Origin: Pseudomonas moraviensis
GTDB lineage: Bacteria; Pseudomonadota; Gammaproteobacteria; Pseudomonadales; Pseudomonadaceae
Direction of reading: 5' to 3'
Assembly: GCF_900105805.1 (NCBI RefSeq)
Contig: NZ_LT629788.1
Location: 5,130,501-5,194,500, forward strand
Length of the DNA: 64,000 nucleotides
Positions 24,218 through 32,792 of the stretch are shown here, one piece after another; within the stretch, counting starts at the first letter, position 1, and each line of letters opens with the position of its first letter. The translations under genes were made by a program, and so were the position numbers. The notes below the pieces were generated by a model. The model was not told the origin of the DNA, did no database searches, and saw only the letters and a list, made by a program, of their open reading frames with translations.

Positions 24218-25410
24218 CAGATGGTCCCCCGCAGCGGCGGCTTTTCATCGTTGAGGTAGTAATTGCCCACCGCGTGATATTTCCAGCGCACTGGGTCATG
24301 CAGGGTGTGCACGCGAGCGTTGCGCCAGTGCCGGTCGAGGCCGTGCTCACTCAGCGTCGCCTGACTGCCGGCGAGTTCGAACAGCGTACTGCCAGCGGCG
24401 AGGGAAATTTCCGTGCTGATTGCGCGTGCTTCAGCCACCGCGATCGATGCGGCAGCGACAGTGTCAGCATTGGTTTCAGCTTGCGCGGCATCAAGGAGTT
24501 CGCCGGCGCGTTCGAGCAAGGCTTCGGTGGCGTGCAGACGAATGCTCAAGTGGCCGAAGCTCTTCAGCGTCAGCGGATCTTCGGTGGCTTTGTCGTTGCC
24601 GGAATCGATCCACGGACGGGTCTTGCTGCGCACGAAGTGCAACGCATCTTCGTAAGCGGCGCGGGCAATGCCAGTGTCGATGGCGGCGTGAAGAATCTGC
24701 GCCAGCGGGCCGACGGTGGTCGGGCGCTCGAAAGCGCTCTGGAACGGCAGCACGTCTTCAGCCGCCACATACACATCTTCGAACACCACCGAGCCGCTGC
24801 CGGTGGTGCGCTGGCCGAAGCCGCTCCAGTCGTCGATCACCGTCAGGCCTTTGCTCTCACGCGGGACGAAGGCCAGTTGCTGCACACCGTTTTCATCAAC
24901 TACCGACGTCGGGATGCGCTGCGCGTAAATCGCCCCGGTCGAGTAGAACTTGCGACCGTTGATGCGATAACCCTCGCCGTCGCGGGTGAGGCGCGTGACG
25001 CGGTCGTGAGCGGTTTTGGTGCCCAGTTCTGCCAAGGCATTGCCGAAGCGTTGCCCGGCGAGTACCTCGGCGTACAGGCGCTGTTTCTGTTCGTCGCTGC
25101 CGTTCACGCGCAGCACTTCCAGCGCGTAGAAATGGTTCTGCGGAATCTGTCCCAGCGAGCCGTCGGCCTGGGCGATCAGCGCGATGACTGTGGCCAGGGT
25201 GACGTTGGATACGCCAGCGCCGCCATATTCTTTCGGCACGCTGATGCCCCACAAACCGGAGCGGGAAAACACTTCGAGCTCCGCCAATGGCAGGCGGCGT
25301 TCGCGGTCGCGCAGGGCACTGTCGCGCTTGAAGTCTTCGGCCAGGTCGCTGGCGACGATCAGGGCTTGCTCATCGCTGGTGATGACCGCGACGTGATGGG
25401 AAAGCGTCAT
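24217..25410 (-). CDS. SfnB-family sulfur-acquisition flavoprotein (acyl-CoA dehydrogenase fold), copy 2
   Basis: This is an FAD/FMN-binding oxidoreductase (397 aa) of the SfnB/DszC group, which has the acyl-CoA dehydrogenase fold but acts on sulfur compounds. Landmarks are LFSRSGLWGISVPKEYGGAG-like N-domain, SLGQIPQNHFYALEVLR, KFYSTGAIYAQ, DDWSGFGQRTTGSG, and the C-terminal LDRHWRNARVHTLHDPVRWK. GGAGG precedes the ATG. The next gene upstream (25437-26678) is a paralogue with the same landmarks, so the two form a tandem pair. Confidence 0.9.
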   Translation of the reverse strand: MTLSHHVAVITSDEQALIVASDLAEDFKRDSALRDRERRLPLAELEVFSRSGLWGISVPKEYGGAGVSNVTLATVIALIAQADGSLGQIPQNHFYALEVLRVNGSDEQKQRLYAEVLAGQRFGNALAELGTKTAHDRVTRLTRDGEGYRINGRKFYSTGAIYAQRIPTSVVDENGVQQLAFVPRESKGLTVIDDWSGFGQRTTGSGSVVFEDVYVAAEDVLPFQSAFERPTTVGPLAQILHAAIDTGIARAAYEDALHFVRSKTRPWIDSGNDKATEDPLTLKSFGHLSIRLHATEALLERAGELLDAAQAETNADTVAAASIAVAEARAISTEISLAAGSTLFELAGSQATLSEHGLDRHWRNARVHTLHDPVRWKYHAVGNYYLNDEKPPLRGTI

Positions 25411-25436
25411 GTTTTTCCTCCAGATGTCTGGTCGTC

Positions 25437-26678
25437 TCAGATCCAGGAATGGCGAGCCGGCAAGGTGCCGTTGAGGCGATAAGCGCCGACCGCGTGATAT
25501 TTCCAGCGCACCGGGTCGTGCAGGGTGTGCACGCGTGCGTTGCGCCAGTGGCGGTCGAGATTGAATTCGGCGAGGGTCGCGCGACTGCCCGCCAGTTCGA
25601 ACAGCTTTTCGCTGGCCAGCAGCGATACTTCGGTGGTCAGCACTTTCGCTTCGGCCACGGCGATAGACGCGCGTGCGGCCGATTCGGCAGTCAGCGGTGC
25701 GGCGTGAACCTGATCGAGTACTTTGCCGGCCTTGCGCAGCAGTGCTTCGGCGGCGTGCAGTTCGATTTTCAGTTTGCCGATATCGGCGATCACATAGAGG
25801 TCATCGCTGGCGCGCTCGACCTTGGCGTCGATCCATGGCCGTGCGCGGGTTTTAACGAACTCGATGGCGTCGTCGATGGCGCCACGGGCGATGCCGGCAT
25901 CGATCGCCGCTTGAATCAGCTGCGACACTGCGCCTTGGGTGTTCGGCTTCTCATTGATCTTCCAGTTGTCGATGACCAGGCTCGACTCGACGCGCACGTT
26001 GTTCAGCAAAATCGTGCCGCTGGCGGTGGTGCGCTGGCCGAAGCCCGACCAGTCATCAACGATGCGCAAACCCGGTGTGCCGCGACGGACGAAAGCCAGC
26101 ACTTGCTTGCCGTCATCGTTGAGCGCTTTCACCGCGACCCAGTGCGCAAACAGGGCACCGGTGGAGTAGAACTTCTGGCCGTTGATCACGTAGTCATCGC
26201 CATCGGCGGTGATGCGCGCTTTCAGTTCCAGAGTATTTTTTGTGCCGCGTTCCGGGCCGGCGTTACCGATGCGCCAGCCTTCCAGAACACTCTGGAACAG
26301 CTGCTTTTTCTGCGCTTCGGTGGCGCTGCCGAGGACCAGATTGATGATGCCGAACTGGTTCTGCGGAATCTGCCCGAGCGCCGGGTCGGCGGCGGAAATG
26401 ATCGCGAATACTTCGGCCAGCGTGACGAAGGAAACCTGAGGGCCGCCGTATTCACGGGGAATGGCAATGCTGCCCAGACCGCTGCGGGTGAACTGTTCGA
26501 TTTCCGACCACGGCAGCTTGCGCTGGCGGTCGCGTTTGGCCGCCTGCACGCGGGCAACCTGCGCCAGGTCATGGGCGGCCTTGATCGCTTGAGCGTCGTT
26601 GCGCAGTACTTGCGCGGGCAACAACAGCGGGGCGATGTCCAGATCGGACTGCACGTTTGCATCTGCAAGACTGGACAT
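25437..26678 (-). CDS. SfnB-family sulfur-acquisition flavoprotein, copy 1
   Basis: This 413-residue paralogue of the downstream gene has the same order of motifs: RSGLGSIAIPREYGGPQVS, ALGQIPQNQFGIINLV, KFYSTGALFAHW, DDWSGFGQRTTASG and LDRHWRNARVHTLHDPVRWK. It is the first gene of the operon; GGGAG lies 8-9 nt upstream of the ATG. The copies share the catalytic core but diverge in the substrate-facing middle, so they may act on successive oxidation states or different substrates. Confidence 0.9.
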   Translation of the reverse strand: MSSLADANVQSDLDIAPLLLPAQVLRNDAQAIKAAHDLAQVARVQAAKRDRQRKLPWSEIEQFTRSGLGSIAIPREYGGPQVSFVTLAEVFAIISAADPALGQIPQNQFGIINLVLGSATEAQKKQLFQSVLEGWRIGNAGPERGTKNTLELKARITADGDDYVINGQKFYSTGALFAHWVAVKALNDDGKQVLAFVRRGTPGLRIVDDWSGFGQRTTASGTILLNNVRVESSLVIDNWKINEKPNTQGAVSQLIQAAIDAGIARGAIDDAIEFVKTRARPWIDAKVERASDDLYVIADIGKLKIELHAAEALLRKAGKVLDQVHAAPLTAESAARASIAVAEAKVLTTEVSLLASEKLFELAGSRATLAEFNLDRHWRNARVHTLHDPVRWKYHAVGAYRLNGTLPARHSWI

Positions 26679-26941
26679 CAGTGCCGCTCCCTGGCTGCAC
26701 GCAATGCCCTGGCGATCTGCACTGGGGTGATTGTGTTCCGGACCATACCTACCTCACATCTCATGAAAAACGCCGCGAAGTGCGACGATTGAAAGAATGT
26801 CCGGTGGTCCGGTTCATATACCCTAAGCGCGTATAAAAATTAAATAAACTAACTTTTAGGAATATGCATAGAAGGGGGGATGTCAGCGTGGGTTGCCGAT
26901 TTTCAGGTGAGAGGTAACTTACCTCCCATCCTGACCAGGGC
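26679..26941. promoter_or_regulatory. Promoter region of the sulfur-flavoprotein operon
   Basis: This 263-bp spacer has an AT-rich block at 26825-26870 (CGTATAAAAATTAAATAAAC) and a direct repeat GTCCGGTG-GTCCGGTT near 26798-26814. A perfect short dyad, GAGGTAACTTACCTC, lies at 26911-26925. No -24/-12 sigma-54 promoter matching GG-N10-GC with normal flanks was convincing. Confidence 0.4.
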
Positions 26942-27706
26942 TCACTTGGTGCGCGATTCGGCGGCCTTGAATTCGGGGTTCAACGGGACTTTCACATACG
27001 GATTCACGCAGCCGATTTTCAATGTGCGCGGCGGCGCCCAGCGCGAGTTGTTACCGACCCGGTCGAGGATGCAATAGGTCACGTCCAGTCGCAGATCTTC
27101 GCCCGCTTCGACGATGACTGCCGGTGGCACCCACACCTGAATCGGCAGCCCGACGTCGGCCGCCGTGACCGGCGTCAGATCCATGCGCACATCGCCCCAG
27201 CGCAGGGTGATGGCGTCGTCTTCAGCCATGTTCAGATAGGGTTCGATGGTCAGCGGCACGCCGCGTTTGATCTGGTTGGGGTTTACGCCCTGACGGCGAA
27301 TCGCTTCCGGGATGATCACCGGTGCCAGCTGCTGATTTTCGTCGTCGCACTGCCCAGTGGGCTGGCCACCGGGGCAATCAAGTTTGACCTGCACCCGGGT
27401 CGCTGAGGACAGGGCGGGGCCTTGGCCGACCTGCATTACGCGGTAGTGAATGCGGGCGGTACCGTTGCCGATAAAACTCTCCGGCACCCGCAGGCTGACG
27501 GGCGCGCCGACATCGGCCGCGCTGAGGACTTTGGAAGCGACATAACACTTGTTCCAGAACAGCTCGATCAGGTCGCCATCGTCCATGCCAGGGTAGGGCG
27601 GCACATTGACCAGCAGGTGAGCGGCTGTCGCCAGGTTGACGCCGGTTGTCTGTGCGCATGCCAGCGTTGGCGCTGCAAGTTCGGGGGTGTGCGAAGTGCG
27701 GGTCAT
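26942..27706 (-). CDS. Unknown protein with two tandem beta-sandwich-like repeats
   Basis: This 254-residue protein starts at the ATG at 27706 with AGGAG 9-10 nt upstream. Two ~85-residue units share a pattern. Unit 1 runs from LLVNVPPYPGMDDGDLIELF to RVQVKLDCPG, and unit 2 from LTIEPYLNMAEDDAITLRWG to PRTLKIGCV. Each contains an aspartate-rich turn, a L-x-W/F-x strand, a T/SAADVGxP loop, and a G-x-x-x-x-H/D-Y-x-V/I strand. This resembles Ig-like or invasin-type repeats. There is no signal peptide or membrane helix. I do not recognise a function; similar repeats occur in Pseudomonas surface and toxin proteins. Confidence 0.7.
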   Translation of the reverse strand: MTRTSHTPELAAPTLACAQTTGVNLATAAHLLVNVPPYPGMDDGDLIELFWNKCYVASKVLSAADVGAPVSLRVPESFIGNGTARIHYRVMQVGQGPALSSATRVQVKLDCPGGQPTGQCDDENQQLAPVIIPEAIRRQGVNPNQIKRGVPLTIEPYLNMAEDDAITLRWGDVRMDLTPVTAADVGLPIQVWVPPAVIVEAGEDLRLDVTYCILDRVGNNSRWAPPRTLKIGCVNPYVKVPLNPEFKAAESRTK

Positions 27707-28116
27707 CGGTTTCTCTCCTTGAAGTCTTGCAGCGAAATCCGTTTCTGGAAACAAATGGCGCGAATCAACTGGCAATAAAGTGACAAGTATTTTGCTCAGT
27801 ATTGATTTGGTTTTTTTGAACTAAGTGGCGCCGGTTGCCGACTAGATAAAAGTCTGCGGAGAGGGGTGTCAATAGACGGGGTTAGTTAATCCGTGAATTA
27901 CAAGTTAATCAGAAATCTCCTACGCCATTGAGGCACTGTACCTCGGCGGAGTGGCGAAAGCAGCTACAGAAAAACGCCGATTCTGCTGCGTTTTGTGCGG
28001 GTTTATGCTCGAGCAAACGTATAGGGATGCGATGACTCAAGGATGAATGCATGCATTGCGCAATGTATCTTGCGTGCGCTGTTAATAAATATCTGAAAGG
28101 TACAAGTGCGGGAGAG
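27707..28116. other. 410-bp intergenic region
   Basis: It separates the repeat protein (its upstream region) from the tcy operon 3' end. I see AT-rich promoter-like sequence near 27780-27830 and no gene or known repeat. Confidence 0.45.
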
Positions 28117-28145
28117 AAAAGCTAACTTCCATCCGTGGAAGTTAA
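28117..28145 (-). terminator. Intrinsic terminator of the tcy operon
   Basis: On the minus strand TAACTTCC (28144-28137) pairs with GGAAGTTA (28130-28123) across a 6-nt loop and is followed by GCTTTT. It lies just downstream of tcyN. Confidence 0.65.
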
Positions 28146-28166
28146 GAGCTATTGCAGAGAAAGTTC

Positions 28167-28916
28167 TCAGGCGTGATTCAGAAACTTGCTGAGAAACTGT
28201 TGGGTGCGTTCTTCTTTCGGGTTGGCAAACAGTGCTTTCGCTTCACCTTGCTCGACAATTACGCCCTTGTCGAAAAACACCACACGATTGGCCACGTCAC
28301 GGGCGAATCCCATTTCATGGGTGACAATCACCATGGTGCGATTTTCTTCCGCAAGTCCTCGAATGGTTGCCAGCACCTCGCCAACCAGTTCCGGATCGAG
28401 CGCTGAGGTCGGTTCGTCGAAGAGGATGACTTCCGGCTCCATTGCCAGCGCCCGGGCGATCGCCACGCGCTGCTGTTGGCCACCGGAGAGACGACGCGGA
28501 TAAGCATCCTCTTTGCCGGCGAGCCCAACCTTGGTCAGCAGCTTCTTGCCCAGCGCAACGGCCTGGTCGCGCGGCATCTTCTTGACCACGATCGGGCCTT
28601 CGATGACGTTTTCCAAGGCAGTGCGATGGGGGAACAGGTTGAAGTTCTGGAACACGAAACCGACGTGCTGGCGCAGGTTACGCACCAGACTCTGTTGCTG
28701 GTTCAACGGGCGGCCGGTATCGATTTCGATATCGCCGACCTTGATCCGGCCGCTGGTGGGTTCTTCGAGGAAATTCAGGCAGCGCAGGAACGTCGTTTTC
28801 CCCGAGCCGCTGGGGCCGATGATCGCGACGACTTCGCCTTCCTTTACCTCAAGGTCGATGCCGTTGAGCACGACCTGACCCTTGAATTGCTTGGTCAGTT
28901 TTTCCACGACAATCAT
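28167..28916 (-). CDS. tcyN: Cystine ABC transporter ATP-binding protein TcyN
   Basis: This is the ATPase of the L-cystine importer (249 aa). Walker A is GPSGSGKTT, the Q-loop is in FVFQNFNLFPHRTALEN, the signature is LSGGQQQR, Walker B is VILFDEPTSALDPE, and the switch histidine is in VTHEMGFA. The match to E. coli TcyN extends over the whole length. I prefer the ATG at 28916 because AGGAG is upstream of it and the family starts there; an ATG at 28937 would add seven residues. It follows tcyL in the operon tcyJ-tcyL-tcyN. Confidence 0.93.
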   Translation of the reverse strand: MIVVEKLTKQFKGQVVLNGIDLEVKEGEVVAIIGPSGSGKTTFLRCLNFLEEPTSGRIKVGDIEIDTGRPLNQQQSLVRNLRQHVGFVFQNFNLFPHRTALENVIEGPIVVKKMPRDQAVALGKKLLTKVGLAGKEDAYPRRLSGGQQQRVAIARALAMEPEVILFDEPTSALDPELVGEVLATIRGLAEENRTMVIVTHEMGFARDVANRVVFFDKGVIVEQGEAKALFANPKEERTQQFLSKFLNHA

Positions 28917-28920
28917 CGGG

Positions 28921-29586
28921 TCAGGACTCCTGGTCATGCCGATTGACCCGCTCTTCCAACTTGTTCTGGAAGTGCGAAAGCACTGTGGCCAGAATCCAGT
29001 AGATCAGCGCAGCGGCAAGATACATGGTGAAGACTTCGAAGGTCCGGGCGGTAATCAGCTGCGCCTGACGGAACAGTTCCGGCACCTGGATGGTGGCGGC
29101 CAGTGCCGTGTCCTTGACCAGCGAAATGAAGCTGTTGCCCAGCGGCGGCAATGCCGTGCGCATCGCTTGCGGCAGGATGGCCCGCCGCAAGGTCTGCGCG
29201 CGGGTCATGCCGATACTCGCAGCAGCTTCCCACTGACCGCGTTCGATCGAACCGATCGCGGCACGCAGGATTTCACAGGCGTAGGCGGCCATGTTCAGCG
29301 AGAAGCCGATCAGTGCCGCCGGCAGCGGATCAAGCTCCATGCCCAGTTGCGGCAGGCCGTAATAGATCACGAACAATTGCACCAGCAACGGCGTGCCGCG
29401 GAAGAACGACACGTAGATGCGGGCCAGCCAACTGACCGATTTGAAGCGCGACAGGCGCATCAGTGCCAGGCCGAAGCCCAGCAGCAGACCGAAGAACATC
29501 CCGCCGAGGCTGAGAACTACCGTGTAGTACGCGCCCTTCAACAGGAAGGGCGCGGAATCCAGCGCGAGTTGGAAAGCCTCTTCCAT
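28921..29586 (-). CDS. tcyL: Cystine ABC transporter permease TcyL
   Basis: This is the inner-membrane permease (221 aa) of the cystine importer. Family hallmarks are FFRGTPLLVQLFVIYYGLPQLG and the EAA loop ASIGMTRAQTLRRAILPQAM. Its ATG overlaps the tcyJ stop by one base (TAATG). Since there is a single permease gene, the channel is a homodimer, as in E. coli TcyL. Confidence 0.93.
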   Translation of the reverse strand: MEEAFQLALDSAPFLLKGAYYTVVLSLGGMFFGLLLGFGLALMRLSRFKSVSWLARIYVSFFRGTPLLVQLFVIYYGLPQLGMELDPLPAALIGFSLNMAAYACEILRAAIGSIERGQWEAAASIGMTRAQTLRRAILPQAMRTALPPLGNSFISLVKDTALAATIQVPELFRQAQLITARTFEVFTMYLAAALIYWILATVLSHFQNKLEERVNRHDQES

Positions 29587-30386
29587 TATTTAGTGACGTC
29601 TGCGTTGAAGTATTTCTTCGACAGTTTCTCAAGGGTGCCGTCGGCACGCAGTTCGTCCAGCGCCTTGTTCACCGCAGCCAGCAGTTCAGGCTCGCCTTTG
29701 CGCAGGGCGATACCGGATTCCTGACGGGAGAAGGCCTCACCGGCAGCCACGGTTTTCGGGGCTTTCTTGGCGTATTCGAGTGCAGCCAGACGGTCGATCA
29801 GGATGGCATCGGTACGACCGTTGTTGAGGTCGGCGAACTTGGTCGGATCATCGTCGTAGGTGCGCACGTCAGCACCCGGCACGTTGGCGCGAACCCACTG
29901 CTCGTAGTTGGTGCCTAGGCCGACACCGACTTTCTTGCCGGACAGGTCAGCGGCGGTCTTGATATTCAGCGCCGACTCTTTGCTTTTCAGCACGAGGGCC
30001 TGAATGCCGGAGACAGTGTAGGGTTCGGAGAAGTCATACTTTTTCTTGCGCTCGTCCGAGATGGTTACCTGATTGACTACCAGATCCAGACGCTTGGATT
30101 CCAGTGCAGCGAGGATGCCGTCCCATTTGGTCGGCTGGATCTTGGCCTTGACGCCGAGTTTTTGCGCCAGCGCTTCGGAGAGCTCGACTTCGAAACCGGA
30201 CAGCTTGCCGTTCTCGTCGACGAAGCTGAACGGCGGATAAGTACCTTCCAGGCCGACGCTGAGAACGCCTTTGTCCTTGATCTGTTGCAACTGCTCACCG
30301 GCCACTGCCTGACCGATCAGGCCGGCGCCCAGCGCCAGACCCAGCGAACCGACCAGCAGAGTGCGACGTAGTGCGGAAAAATTCAT
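29586..30386 (-). CDS. tcyJ: Cystine-binding periplasmic protein TcyJ (FliY)
   Basis: This is the soluble cystine receptor (266 aa). A signal peptide (ends GQAVAGE) precedes the SBP domain. GVLSVGLEGTYPPFSF, KPTKWDG-like QPTKWDGILAALESKR, NQVTISDERKKKYDFSEPYT and VGLGTNYEQW match E. coli TcyJ almost residue for residue. It is the first gene of the operon, 283 bp from the divergent or upstream dcyD end. The leader contains nested inverted repeats. Confidence 0.95.
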   Translation of the reverse strand: MNFSALRRTLLVGSLGLALGAGLIGQAVAGEQLQQIKDKGVLSVGLEGTYPPFSFVDENGKLSGFEVELSEALAQKLGVKAKIQPTKWDGILAALESKRLDLVVNQVTISDERKKKYDFSEPYTVSGIQALVLKSKESALNIKTAADLSGKKVGVGLGTNYEQWVRANVPGADVRTYDDDPTKFADLNNGRTDAILIDRLAALEYAKKAPKTVAAGEAFSRQESGIALRKGEPELLAAVNKALDELRADGTLEKLSKKYFNADVTK

Positions 30387-30412
30387 GACAAGCCCCTGTG
30401 TTTTCTTATGGA

Positions 30413-30513
30413 AGACGCTTAAGGAATGTAGGCAAATGGGTGATTTGGACGACAGCGCTATCCTGCCTTAAAGCAGCTTAAGCGTCTCGCCCGAAATTCG
30501 CCTGCGGCGAGAC
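30413..30513 (-). promoter_or_regulatory. Nested inverted repeats upstream of tcyJ
   Basis: AGACGCTTAAG (30413-30423) and CTTAAGCGTCT (30477-30487) are a perfect 11-bp inverted repeat 53 bp apart. CCTTAAAG lies between them (30465-30472). GTCTCGCC (30484-30491) and GGCGAGAC (30506-30513) form a second perfect dyad that shares bases with the first. They lie 27-127 bp before the tcyJ start, so they could be operators (CysB or other) or mutually exclusive leader hairpins. Confidence 0.5.
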
Positions 30514-30594
30514 TATAAGATGTCTGTTTTAGACTTGAAAATACTTAATATGGAAACTGTTATTCATTTAAGGAATATCTATGCCTTTTTAATC

Positions 30595-30664
30595 GATCGC
30601 AGCCTGCGGCAGCTCCTGCGGGTGATCCCATGCAGGAGCTGCCGCAGGCTGCGATCTTTTGATC
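30595..30664. repeat. Inverted REP pair, TGTAGGAGCTGC class
   Basis: GATCGCAGCCTGCGGCAGCT (30595) and AGCTGCCGCAGGCTGCGATC (to about 30656) are inverted copies. The element lies between dcyD and the tcyJ promoter. Confidence 0.9.
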
Positions 30665-30669
30665 TGCTC

Positions 30670-31662
30670 TTACAGAAAATCCTTGTAGGCAAACAACGCC
30701 GGCGCGCCACCGGTGTGCAGGAAGATGATCGGGCCGTCATCGAAGCGCTGCCGGCCGATCCCGTCTAACAGGCCGGCCATGGCCTTGCCGGTGTACACGG
30801 GGTCAAGCAACAGACCCTCCTGAGCGGCCAACAGTTTCACCGCCGCCAAAGTCCCGGCATTGGGTTCGCCGTAACGCGGGCCGAAATACTCGTCCCACAG
30901 CTCGACCTTGAAGCTGGTCGGCAACTCGATGCCCAGCAGCTCAGCGGTGCGTTCAGCCAGACCCTGGACCTTCGGCCGCTGATCTTCTTCACTGCGCGAA
31001 ACCGTCACACCAATCACTGGCAATTGCGGCAGCGCCTCACTCAGCGCCAGTCCGAGACCACTGTGAGTTCCGGCACTGCCGGAGGCCAGTACCACTGCGG
31101 CGAATTCGATGCCGCTGTCCCTGATCTGCTCAGCCAGTTCCAGTCCGGCACGCACGTAACCCAGGGCACCGAGCGCATTGGACCCGCCAATCGGTACCAG
31201 ATACGGCTTCTTGCCGTTGCTGCGCAGGCGCGCGGCGAGGGCGGCCAGTTGTTCGTCAGCATTGTCGAGGTTGTCGACCAGTTCGACCCTGGTGTCGAAC
31301 AGATCCAGCAGCAGACGATTGCCGTTGCCGGTGTAATTGCTGTCGTCAGTGCCCAGCGGGTTCTCCAGCAGCGCCACGCAGCCCAGGCCGAGTTTCGCCG
31401 CCAGTGCAGCGGTCTGGCGCACGTGGTTCGATTGCAGCGCGCCTGCGGTAATCAGCGTGTCGGCGCCCTGTGCCAGCGCATCGGCGCCGAGGTATTCAAG
31501 TTTGCGCAGTTTGTTGCCGCCCATCGCCAGCGGCGTCAGGTCATCACGCTTGATGTACACCTCGCGGCCAAGCCAGCTCGACAGGCGTTCGAGTTTTTCC
31601 AAGGGTGTGGGATGGCTCAGCAGTTCAAGACGGGGAAAGCGTTGCAGCTGTGGTTTGATCAT
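30670..31662 (-). CDS. dcyD: D-cysteine desulfhydrase DcyD
   Basis: This PLP enzyme (330 aa) converts D-cysteine to pyruvate, H2S and ammonia. The PLP lysine is in MGGNKLRKLEYL (about residue 51). The substrate-binding ITAGALQSNHVRQTAA and phosphate-binding SGSAGTHSGL segments are intact, as is the C-terminal IFLHTGGAPALFAY. It lies immediately upstream of, and on the same strand as, the tcy operon, which is the gene grouping found in E. coli (fliY-dcyD-tcyL-tcyN). It may act on imported cysteine/cystine. ACC-deaminase is the related family, but the operon context favours DcyD. Confidence 0.93.
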   Translation of the reverse strand: MIKPQLQRFPRLELLSHPTPLEKLERLSSWLGREVYIKRDDLTPLAMGGNKLRKLEYLGADALAQGADTLITAGALQSNHVRQTAALAAKLGLGCVALLENPLGTDDSNYTGNGNRLLLDLFDTRVELVDNLDNADEQLAALAARLRSNGKKPYLVPIGGSNALGALGYVRAGLELAEQIRDSGIEFAAVVLASGSAGTHSGLGLALSEALPQLPVIGVTVSRSEEDQRPKVQGLAERTAELLGIELPTSFKVELWDEYFGPRYGEPNAGTLAAVKLLAAQEGLLLDPVYTGKAMAGLLDGIGRQRFDDGPIIFLHTGGAPALFAYKDFL

Positions 31663-31853
31663 GGGTCCGTACTGGCGCAGAAGAATGAATGGACTATAGG
31701 CACGCGCTTTTGCCCGGGCAACCGTGAATCGCTTATAGCCAAAAGGACTTAAGCCAGCACTATCGGTTCTTAATTCGTCGGCAAAGGCATGCCGTAAAGT
31801 AGGCGCCGTTGACGCGGCCAGACAGTCCGGCCGCCCCGTGAGGAGACTTCACC

Positions 31854-32780
31854 GTGAGCGAGCGTTCCAGCCATTGGCAATTGCAGACCATCGTCAGCCA
31901 GCTGCGCAGCGCGCGGGATCAGTGGCGTGCCCAGAACGGCCGGGCATCCGGAGAGCAGGGTGGGCGCGAGTTGCCGTCGCGGGCGGCGATGGCGGAAATC
32001 CTCGAGGCGCTGTGCGGCGCGTTGTTTCCGATGCGTCTGGGTCCGGTGGACCTGCGTGAGGAAAGTGAAGATTTCTACGTCGGGCACACCCTTGATGTAG
32101 CACTGAATGCCTTGCTGGCGCAGACACGCCTGGAGTTGCGTTACGTCGCTCGCCACAGCGCGCAGGACGACAGTGAAGTCGAGGCCCGGGCCATTCGGAT
32201 CGTGCAGGATTTTGCCTTGGCCTTGCCGGGTCTGCGCGCGCTGCTCGACACCGACGTGCTGGCGGCGTACCACGGCGATCCGGCGGCACGCAGCGTTGAT
32301 GAAGTGCTGCTGTGCTATCCGGGCATTCTCGCGGTGATTCACCATCGTCTGGCGCACCACCTGTATCGTGCCGGGCTGCCGCTGCTGGCGCGGATCAGCG
32401 CGGAAATTGCCCACTCGGCGACGGGCATCGACATTCACCCGGGCGCGCAGATCGGTCGCAGTTTCTTCATTGATCACGGCACCGGTGTGGTGATTGGCGA
32501 AACCGCGATCATCGGCGAGCGAGTGCGCATTTATCAGGCGGTGACCCTGGGTGCCAAGCGCTTCCCCGCGGATGAGGACGGCCAGTTGCAGAAGGGCCAT
32601 CCGCGCCACCCGATCGTGGAAGACGATGTGGTGATTTACGCCGGGGCGACGATTCTCGGGCGAATCACTATCGGCAAGGGATCGACCATCGGCGGCAACG
32701 TGTGGCTGACACGCAGCGTACCGGCGGGGGCGAATCTGACCCAGGCGAATCTGCAGCATGATGACGGGACGCAGAAGTAG
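31854..32780 (+). CDS. epsC: Serine O-acetyltransferase EpsC
   Basis: This enzyme makes O-acetylserine from serine and acetyl-CoA, the first step of cysteine synthesis (308 aa, EpsC/CysE type). The C-terminal left-handed beta helix contains the hexapeptide repeats and the catalytic histidines: GIDIHPGAQIGRSFFIDHGTG and the ETAIIGERVRIYQAVTLGAK loop. Translation starts at GTG with GAGGAG upstream. It is divergent from dcyD, so synthesis and degradation of cysteine share a promoter region. The C-terminal tail lacks the long cysteine-inhibition extension of E. coli CysE. Confidence 0.93.
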   Translation: MSERSSHWQLQTIVSQLRSARDQWRAQNGRASGEQGGRELPSRAAMAEILEALCGALFPMRLGPVDLREESEDFYVGHTLDVALNALLAQTRLELRYVARHSAQDDSEVEARAIRIVQDFALALPGLRALLDTDVLAAYHGDPAARSVDEVLLCYPGILAVIHHRLAHHLYRAGLPLLARISAEIAHSATGIDIHPGAQIGRSFFIDHGTGVVIGETAIIGERVRIYQAVTLGAKRFPADEDGQLQKGHPRHPIVEDDVVIYAGATILGRITIGKGSTIGGNVWLTRSVPAGANLTQANLQHDDGTQK

Positions 32781-32792
32781 GCCGTGGAATCC

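Noticed and set aside
26679..26941. Sigma-54 (-24/-12) promoter for the SfnB operon
   Set aside because: The best candidate (GCAATGCCCTGGC on the plus strand near 26700) has neither the correct TGGCACG element nor the right spacing.
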